The position numbers and the translations under genes were made by a program. A DNA stretch of 64,000 nt from Amphiduros pacificus. Its lineage: Eukaryota > Annelida > Polychaeta > Phyllodocida > Hesionidae. Positions 1 to 10,300 of this stretch are shown here, one piece after another. The notes beneath the pieces are model-generated. The model searched no databases. It was not told the DNA's origin and saw only the letters and a program-made list of their open reading frames with translations. The stretch is from NCBI GenBank assembly GCA_949316495.1, contig OX439003.1, positions 27,007,656 to 27,071,655 on the forward strand. Direction: 5' to 3'. Numbering within the stretch: the first letter of the stretch is position 1; the number at the start of each line of letters is the position of its first letter.

Positions 1-2779
1 GTGTTCAAGGTCCCTTGGCCAGGATAGAAGGACGTACAATTTTGCATATATTCTATTATTCGGGAAAGACAAATCATATTTTATGGCTACAGTATTTCTT
101 TGACAGTGACTATTTGAACATATTAAAGCTGAAATTTCACTGTTCATTTTTTTGCAATAATCAAATTGCTGACCAAACTTCCACAAATGAGAAAAGATGT
201 GAAACTGTCTTTTGTCAGGGGACCTATATGTTGCTATAATTATTATTATAGAAGTGCTTTGTATTTGTGTATGAGACAAATGTCTTGTTGAATAAATAAT
301 TATATTTAAAAATCACTTGATTTACCTCTTCAATACCTCTTGAGCATAAGAACTGTCTTGCAATAAATAAAGAGAAATCGTAATGGAGTGTAAACTATTT
401 CTTCATGCCAAATCTGCCATAATAATCTTCATGTTGAAAAATAAATTCTGCTTCCCTCTGCTCGCCATTCTTTACGGGTATCTCAGGAATCTGACTTATG
501 CGCTTATTAGTTGCTCAAGGATTCTGGACAAACCGAAGAATTAATGTCTTTTTTTCTCGTGTGATGTCCAATCTCAATATTTCTGTTCTCAATCAATACA
601 TATCAAAGGGCTTTAATATGTTTAAAAAACAGAAACCTAAAGAATAGGTATCGCAGATATTTCACGCGTGAAGTACTGATTTCCCCTACCAAATGCACAC
701 AGAGCAAGTGTCACGAGCAACCTTTTTTTAGTTGGTTTTCCCGTCTTAGATTTACAGATTTAAGGTATTTGGATACTCTGGCATTTAATAGTTTAATTTT
801 CCTAGTTTTTTGCGTATTGAAACATAAGACATATCCTGAATCAAAAACAATTTTTATTTGTACATTTACCATCTGTATATTTTTTTACAGCTGTCACTAA
901 TAATGGGAAAAATCAATATTTTACAATAAATTTAGTGAATAGCATTATTCAGTTAAAATGCATCCCATGTAACGTTAAGGAAAAGAAATATAACTTAGTT
1001 CTTCCCCATAAACATTGTTTTCTAAAGATTAATAAGTTTGATTTTACCCTCAATAAAATGAACTTAATGAATATTTATGAAATTATGTTTTGATACATTG
1101 AAGTTCAGGCTAAGATTGGTCATATTTCTAACATTGAAATGGCATTTGAAGACATTCGAATATGCATGTATTGATATCATTTAATGGCAAAATTCCCACA
1201 GATAAGAGATTTCAAGGGTAGCTTTTATGGCCAATCCCTCATAAGGTAAACAATGTTTAATATGACATATGTACAACAACATGTTTTTTCCGTCAAAGAT
1301 CAACAATTTAGGTTAGATAATATGACACTTGTATATAATATCATTAAATTGTCATAGTCAATTTAACTATTTTCTTCTCGTTACAGCTGTCGTTACTTCT
1401 CTGAGAAAATGCCTCGTATGACCAATGAACATTATAAAGTCCATAGTTTGAACAAAGTTATAAGACTGCCTTTAATTTATCATACGTTTTGTTCGAGATC
1501 ACACTCTATATCTAATTATCAGCTGAATCATAAAATTGTGTATGATCCTTCTGGCTACTACGACAAATCACAAATAAAATGGAGACATGCATCGATATTA
1601 AGGCGTTGAAATACGAAGTGTAAAGGATGATCAAGATGAAAGGAATATGTCAATTTGATTATGAAAATGGCCTTTCTTCCCAGCCAAATTCAAGCTTGAA
1701 AAAACTCCACAATATGTTTATAACAAAATATGAAAACAGATATTATATCATGGTAATGCTTTCAGTGGTACTTTTGCATCATAAGACAAGAGAAATCTTT
1801 ATGAAGTACTTTTGAATCATAAGACAAGAGAAAGTTTTTGAGGTTCAGGGCAATATCAAACCCTACTTTTTACACCTAATATTAAATTGTCCGTCTCGAC
1901 CCCCATTGTTAGTGAAAAGGGAATAATTCTTAGGGACCTTTTTTTAAACGTCGTCAATGTCTTTTTTCAAGGGTAATACCATCCACAAGGATCATATTTT
2001 GAAAATAAATATCATCCTGAAGTTCCGAAATTGAGCAAGTTGAAAATTTAGATTGATAAAAACGACTAGGATCGTGCATCCTTAATCACACCTTGTAGTA
2101 CAATGAACATTATAATCCTAGATCACACCTTGTGGAACCGATTCATTCCTCAGACCCAACATACAATTGTCTGGATAAAACGTCTAAAAATGGACCTTGC
2201 AAATTTTTCGATCTTCCTTTTATTGCATATACAACACATCTGAACCGTGTAGAATGAAGTGTAGAATGAAATCAATACAAAACTTGTGAAGATTGGGCTG
2301 CCTTAATTTCAGGAATTCTCTTTGCCTCGACTTCGAACTAGGCAATGATGACGTCATACCTATGTAAATAAATTAAAGGGGTTCCCCAAGATGGAGAGAA
2401 AAAGTCTGGGGCTTTGGTTCCCCTCCAAATTGTGGGTCTCCTTACTACTTACAACGTTTTTACAGATAATTTTGGGACCAAAATGTATACTTGCAAGTAA
2501 GTAGAACCTTTCCAATGATTAACAATGCAATCGGTTCCTAATTATTGGAAGTATTCACCGAAATCGTCGATCTTGATAGATAACATGGAGTCAAGGGAAA
2601 AAGTAAACAAAAACAAAGAACTTCCTCTTCACGAGTCACGATCCACAATTGAATACAATAACAGACATTAAAGTGTTGCTTCTGTGAAAATGAAACACTT
2701 TTATGACATGTGCAGTTCTTCATGTTAAAGCTAAGAGCAATAATAAAGATATATTGCTCTCAAAGTGCCTTTGACTTTG
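1..2779. other. AT-rich non-coding DNA upstream of the first visible exon
   Basis: No convincing exon is visible. This is most likely intron (or 5' flank) of the TMEM8-like gene. It is less CpG-poor than much of the rest of the window. Short open stretches, such as 1388-1609 after an acceptor-like ttacag, have no recognisable similarity. Confidence 0.4.
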
Positions 2780-3098
2780 GTTGGGCTTTTTGGTTGAGGC
2801 AATAGAAATTGTGTGCTTCTTCTATCCATGACCATGGTCAAACAAGACAACAGAATTCTTTCTCATGGTCAGACATGCCACATTTAAACAAGAAAACGGT
2901 CAAAAAGCCAGCAACCATCCATTTATGATTTTCTATGTAAGCATGGTCAGTAGACTTTAGATGTATGTTGCATCTCCATTTCATGTATGCTCCATGATGA
3001 CCATATTAACACTAACATTTTGTATATATTATGCTTTTTAACTTCATGTAAATTGTACATACCACATGTCTACTGAAATAAAATCTAATCTAATCTGA
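2780..3098 (+). mobile_element. Possible 3' end of a CR1/L2-like LINE
   Basis: The block ends tactgaaataaaatctaatc plus one more ctaat repeat. An AATAAA-like motif followed by short ctaat-type repeats is typical of 3' ends of CR1/L2-group LINEs in invertebrates. No reverse-transcriptase sequence remains and the left boundary is a guess. Confidence 0.4.
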
Positions 3099-3159
3099 CA
3101 TTTCTATGTACCACATAAAAAACTACATTTAAATCATATTTTTAAAACTGTTTTTACAG

Positions 3160-3331
3160 ATTACCAGAACACAGCAATTTCAATATTTGAGGCAGTAAGT
3201 ATTGGACAATATCAGAGTTATGGCAGTGTGAGATTACTAAGATTTGAAGTTCCCAAGGCCACTGAGCTTGCCAACTGGACCTTCTATGCAACCAAAAGCA
3301 GTGCTGATTGTCCCACACAGATCCTACAAGT
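3160..3331 (+). CDS. TMEM8: TMEM8-like exon a (first visible)
   Basis: The acceptor is tttttacag and the donor is gtgagt. The exon enters with one base missing from a split codon and leaves in phase 2. It encodes ectodomain sequence from about NTAISIFEAV to the segment ending CPTQILQ, with an NWT glycosylation site. An earlier exon must exist, since there is no start codon or signal peptide here and none I could support in the 3.1 kb upstream. Confidence 0.85.
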
Positions 3332-4325
3332 GTGAGTACTCTTCTGCTTCTCATTCTCCACTTCCATGTCACAATACTTAGTCATTAGAAGCTAACATTG
3401 ACATAAAATCCTGAGAGCCTGTAAGAAAGGTGACTTAAAAAACTGTTTTAATAACTGTAACCAAAAACATGGTGATATTCACAATTTTATTTACTGAAAC
3501 CTTAACTTAAAAGATTTTGGTGGCTGTTCATAGATCTACCGGATCAAAGAGAGATAATGTTCAGAATTTTTATAGAGTTGTAATATATAATTACAGACAC
3601 TTGCAACATGAAGGTTTTCCTGTGATCAATCCGCTCAATGAGACATTCCCCTCAGACTTTGTACTGGATGGCAGCTCCTTATATAACATATCAGTGGCCA
3701 GTGATGTTCACAAAGAGACCTTCCTCATGCAAAACCCTCTGGCAGGCAACTGGTTTGCTGCAGTGTTTGGTACTGGAAAAACTGAGGTTGTTAAGAAGGT
3801 AAAGTCCCGGTGTTCTGTTATATGTACTTTGATATTCATTTAATAATATGTTCTGTTCATAGCTGAGTGCATAATGCTTTATGGACACACATTTCTTCAC
3901 TCCATGTTGGCAAATAGCTACCGGTAAATCTTTTTAAATAAATATTTATCGTATTTTGAGAAGATCTTTGAGACTTATGAATTTTGATTGGCAGAATAAA
4001 TAATTTTGTTTTCCCTAATAAATTCTATTTGCATTCTATATTTACAATGATGTTTTGCATGTCACTTTTTGTTGTTCTAAAATATGAATTATATTTAATG
4101 TTTGATAATATATTTCAGCTGACTGACAAGTCATGTACATACAGACTAGCAGCTAACCTGACAGTAACTGACAAAGAATATGTGGAGGACCTTATGGTGG
4201 CACAAATGCCATTCACTGTCAAACTTACACTCAGACAAGCACAGTCTTTCTTCAGGTAGATATTCATTTTCTTTTAGCTTTCTACTTAAATGTGCAATTT
4301 TATCAGAAATTATCATAAAGACCCC

Positions 4326-4357
<32 letters not shown>

Positions 4358-7300
4358 AAGAAAAAAAACCAGAAATTGGTTAAATGAGGTTAAGAAGGGC
4401 CTCAGGGTGATGACAGTGTCCCTAACACAAGGTTAGCTCATGAGAAAATGACATTATTTTTGCTGATCTAATGGTTATGCAAACCAGATCTCTCAGATGG
4501 AACCTCTTTGTCTCCACCTTGATTCACAGAGGTGACAGTCCCTGTTTCTGTAAATGTTGTTTGATATTGCCATATATTTAGGTAGTAGACCTTTCAGTCC
4601 TCTACCCGACTAGAGAGAGTGGAATGAATCAAATTCATCAAAGCATTGACAGGAACACATTAGTTTTAATGTATATATTTGGTACTTATCTTCTATTTAT
4701 GGGTTATACTGAAAATTTTGATTATTTGATTTGAGCAAAATGATCTTCAGCATTATGTCATGATTAATCTTCAAAAGTCACAATATATTTACCATGCATT
4801 TTGAAATATGTTTCAAGTTTCATATACTTAAAATTTAAGAGAAAAATCATATTTAAGTGAAATTGTGAAGTGTACATTCACTTACTTCTCAGCAGATGGC
4901 TGCACCTGTTTCATTCTGAGGCTCATGATTGTGGCCTCATCAGGACCTCTCCATTCCTTGCACAGGCAAACAAAGAGTCATTAACCACTGAAAACCATTG
5001 TCCAGTCTCCAAACAAACTTTGTGGCTGTGAAACCGAATAACCAAAGAAAAATAAAATCATAGAAAAATAAAATCAAACAGAAATCATAGCTAGTTGATA
5101 ATTGTAATTTAAATCAGTTGACCTTGTTATGTAATCAGCTTTTAAAAAGTTCTCATGTGGGAACTTTTTCTATGATGAACTCACTCAACTGATCTCACAC
5201 TATGGATCCCTTAACCACGAAGTTATATTCCTGGGTGATTATAACTGTCATGTTAATAAACCAAATAAACCTGATGTGGTAAAATTCAATGATGTCTTAT
5301 CTACTTACGATATGAACCAATTAGTAACGGAGCCTACTCATAAATTAGGAAATACACTTGATCTGATTATCACTTTTGATGGAAACAAATTTATTACGAG
5401 TCATACTGTGGATGACTACATATAGGATCATAAGATGGTTCTGCTGGTTTTGAACATGCATCCTCCTAAACCCACAAAGAAAACCATACAATACAGAGAT
5501 TACAAAAATATTAGAATGGAAGCATTAAGGCAGGACATTAAATCCTTAATGGACGAATGCACAGCTTGGGTTTCACTATCACTGGTGGACATGGTGGACT
5601 TCTATGATGATAAGTTGACATCCATAATGGATAACCATGCACCGATAAAGGTTGCAAATATATCCAGGCGTAAACCTGCACCATGGATGAATAACAATAT
5701 TAAACAAGAAAGATCCATGAAAAGAAGATTAGAAAGGAAAATGAAAAAAACAGGATTACAAATTGATAAAGAATTATACTACTCGCACAGAAATAAGTAC
5801 AATGCTTTATTGAAGACTGCCCAATCCAGTTATTTCGCAAATCTAGTAAATGAAAATAAACATGACCCAAAAAAACTATTCAAAGTCATAGATAAGGTCA
5901 TGCACAAACCGACTGACGTCCCTATGCCACAGTTGGAAGGTGATATAGAATTGGCGGAGAAATTCAATGCATACTTTCTTGGAAAAGTAGACACAATTAG
6001 GAAAAATATTGATGAGCACAATATAACTGGAAAACCGCCACCAGAGGACACCACCAAAATTAAGTCGCATACCCCAAACAATATCCAACCAACTCTTGAT
6101 AGATTTAACCCTCTGACTGTAAATGAAGTCAGAAAACTAGTGAGGAAGGCTGCAAATAAATCTTGTGAGTTAGACCCAATCCCGTCGTGGCTACTTCATG
6201 ATGTGATTGATGACCTTCTACCAATCATAACTGCCATTATAAACAAATCATTAATGGAATCGGAGGTATCTGAGAATATGAAGATTTCAATAATTAAACC
6301 GCTACTGAAAAAACAAGTAACATGATACAAATTGTGGTAATAAACTAAGTTATTTTTAATGTTCACATATACATTCTCCTGACCTTTTAAATTACAATAA
6401 CAAAACCATGATATATATTTGCTTTGTTACTGTCACTCAAGATTTCTAATATGGATCATATTTAGCCCCAATTTGATGCACTTGTGATGGTCTCTATTTG
6501 AAGGTTCTTTGACCAGATGCATAATCAGATGGAGACATCTGCATGAAATACTAAAGGTCTGAAGTTCGAATCCCAGTTGGGACACATACTTTGGTCATGT
6601 TTCATTGTTGAGAAAGGTGGAGATCTGCTACTGAGTTGTTTCCCATTCCAGACAGTACTCCATGAATGGTTATCAAAAGTCATGATATATGTTATTATGT
6701 CTATGTAATGATGCAAAAGAAAGATTCCCAGTCACTCTTTGTAAAGAGTCGGGCATTGAGTCCCAGTAATACCCCAGTCACATTTGCACCGACTTCAGTT
6801 AAGCGCCGGGCTGATGGGTATTTTTTACAAAATCGGCCGGCAGTTCAGATTGCCGTGAGGGCACCGGGAGATCATCGGCCACAATTAGACATCTTTTGGA
6901 TATCCTGCAGATGTGGATCTAATCTGGCATGTGCTGTGCAGCACCCACGTATAATGGGACCACGGCTAGTGCATATCTCTGATTACCACTGATGAACTCC
7001 CTGGCAATCAGCACCCTGTGAAGTTGGCTGATTCTTACTTCCCGGCTGGCACCAGGTACAAATGTGACTGGGGTATAAGGTATATATAGTCTCCAAATGT
7101 ATATAGTCTCCAAATGAAGATCTCTCCGATGGAACCTCTTTGTCCCCACCTTGAATCACAGAGGTGAAAGTCCCTGCTTATTTAAATGTTGTTTGTTATT
7201 GCCATATTTAGGTAGTAGACCTTTCAGTCCTCTACCCGACTAGAGAGAGTGGAATGAATCAAATTCATCAAAGCATTGACAGGAACACATTAGTTTTAAT

Positions 7301-10300
7301 GTATATATTTGGTACTTATCTTCTATTTGTGGGTTATGCTGAAAATTTTGATTATTTGATTTTAGCAAAATGATCTTCAGCATTATGTCATCATTAATCT
7401 TCAAAAATCACAATATATTTACCATGCATTTTGAAATATGTTTTAAGTTTCATTTACTTCAAATTTGAAAGAAAAACCATATTTAAGTGAAATTTTGATG
7501 TGTTATGGTCTAATGGTTATGCAATCAATATTCCTCCCCACCTGGAGGTAACAGTCCCTGCTACTTTGAGCATTATTTGATAATGCCATATTTAGGTAGT
7601 AGACCATTCAGTCCTCTACCCAACTAGAGAGAGTGGAATGAATCAAATTCATACAAAACTGAAAAAAAAATAGATTTTTTTTTATACATTTCTTGTCCTT
7701 ATGGGTGAGAACAGAATGATAATTGTAAACTTTGAATCAATCAAACTTAAGAATTATATCATTAAGAAGCATGCAATTCACAATAAATGCATTTTTTTAA
7801 CTTTATGGAAAGATAAATGTTAAAGAAAATAGAATAGAAGAAAAATCATATTTAATTGAAATTGTAAAGTATGTGAAACAGTCCCCAACAGGGGACTGCA
7901 CCCATATCATTCCAAATGGGGTGGCTTCATACACATGTCAACCCCCCTCCCATCCCCTGACCCCACTCTCCAAACAGAACTACAAGCTGTCAACAAACAC
8001 AAAGCCTTCACACATTACCTGCTGAGAATGTCTTAATCCTAAGAGTAGACATCATGTGATGAAGTAGAAAAAATGTAGTTGGCAATGAGCTGAGAAATAA
8101 TGGTTAAACTTTGCCAGGCAGCAAATATCATTTTTATGTTTGACAGTATAGTTAAAGAAAATAGAAGTAACTATTTCAGTGAGATAGTCTTTGTGTCTCC
8201 AATTTAGCTTGATTATATTGTATGTGCTGTTATTTACAGGTTTTTCTTGAGCAAAGAAACATGGGCATATGAAATAACATTAAAAGACTGCCAGGTCAGT
8301 GGCACCAAAGTGCCTTCATGTCCTATTGAGGTGCTGAGTAGATCACAGGCTCTACCAACCAATCAGAATGACTCAAACTATATCAACTGTTCATTGGTGC
8401 AAGACAAGATATGTCAACTGACTGTGATTGGACCAAAAATCAATCATTTTCAATATTTGGTATTTGAAAAACATACCAAAAGCACAGATGATGTAACATT
8501 TCATTTGTCAGTAACTACCAAAGGTGAGTTTTAATATTTTATATTGTATCAAGCACTAAACTAAGCAAAACCTGCTCTTTATTATGACATCATTTTTTTG
8601 GTAAAACAACATAAAACGATATCTTTGTTAACAAGCGGTTTTATTTAGTGATTTTTACTATTTGTACCACAAGAGTCTGTATATTTGTTGAAATATAAAA
8701 TCTTATTGCCCAGTGATTGAGTTAAGGGCATTTTACCAACTTTTAAAATATTATGCGAGAAGCATAATTGTCAATATCCTATTACCGCGGTAATTTGTTT
8801 AATGAATAGCAAAATGGCCGAAATCCTTATTTTCAGATGCAGGTGAGGGTGGGTGGTTGAGTGGCAACATGCCTCACAAGATGTTCCGTATATCTGAGGT
8901 GGGCACAGACTTCCGTGTGACGTATGCTTTGCAGGCTACCCAGATGGAATACGTGGAGAACATCTTCTATGTGCCCAGCCAGGCTGCTCGCCTCTTCCTG
9001 TTTGATGTTGTGCCCATGGAGGACAGTGGAGGAACCCTGCGCTTCAGGGTCATGTTCAACGACACTCATCTACTGGTTAGTTTTTGTGCCTGCTTTATAA
9101 TCTTGTTTATACTGTTTCCTACAGTTGTATCACTTGCTGAACTGTAAACTATATAGAATTATGAAAAGATGTATTTAAATGAAAATACTCAAATTCTAAA
9201 AACATGAACTTTATGACAAATGTACATTTATTTACACTTTGTTATTTTTCTTTGAGCATTTTGAATCATTACTATTTAAAGAAAATGAAGCAGTTATAAT
9301 GTATTATGTTTTATAAAATTATGATTTTATGATATTTTTTTTTACAGAACAACACAAATTATTTCACAAATATATCAGTGTGCATCTCTAAAGATGTGGT
9401 GCCCGTCCATGACAGTGGTGTCAATATCACGTGTGAGCAGGGCACTGACTTGACACTGAGCTCAGTCGGTGTATCCACTGCAGAGACTGTGCGCTACTTC
9501 CCGTATCCACGCTCAGGGTCATGGTACATCGCCATGCAGAGTCTCTGTTACAGCAAGGACCAATATGGAAATATGTGAGTGTCATGTAGAAACATTTCAT
9601 TATTTATTATTTCTCCTGAAAACCATGTTTCACAAATGCTAGTTATCATTTTACCTGGTTGAATTTCCTAAGAAAGATGAAAATATCCTATTTACTTATG
9701 TGCACAAACAAATAGTTCTTATGAAAAGTTTGTTTGTCCAATCTTCAAATTAAGATCATGAGATATGTTGTTACAGAACCATCATGGATTGCCGCCTACG
9801 AGACATTGGTGTGAAATTTGACCTACAGGTGTCGCCATGTGTTGATGGAAAATGTGGCAAGGCTGGTTATTGTAATCTGTATTATAAAGGAGTACTAGCA
9901 TTTAGCGTATGCAGCTGTAGAGCAAGTAAGTGTTAGTACAAGGAAGTAAAAATATTGCAAATAGATTTAATGCAAATATAGATTAAGGAATTAAGCACCA
10001 AATTTTCACTTTTAAAATTTCACTTATAGGTGATAAATGTATTTGTCTTTCGTGTCTATTAACTTTTTTTATTGATGTGTACCAATGAGTGTCTGTTAAA
10101 TCTATTTGAACAAGACCCTAATTCATTGCCCCCTTATGAAAGCACACTTCTTTCTTGGCGTCATTTTATGTGAAGTGTTATCGTAGTGGCACTGAGAGGT
10201 AAAATGGCGTCATTAGAATGTGACGGTATTGTCCTTTGAAGAGTGCCAGAATGACGTCAAACAGTGGTACCCTTCTTTGGGCCTCATCTGAGGTTAAAAA

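Noticed and set aside
1388-1609. Open frame after a ttacag acceptor (CRYFSEKMPRMTNEH)
   Set aside because: Considered as an upstream TMEM8-like exon, but it has no similarity to the family and no matching donor and phase.
7506-7580. Possible functional tRNA gene
   Set aside because: Box A is good but box B is decayed and no acceptor or anticodon stem can be drawn; better read as a SINE head.
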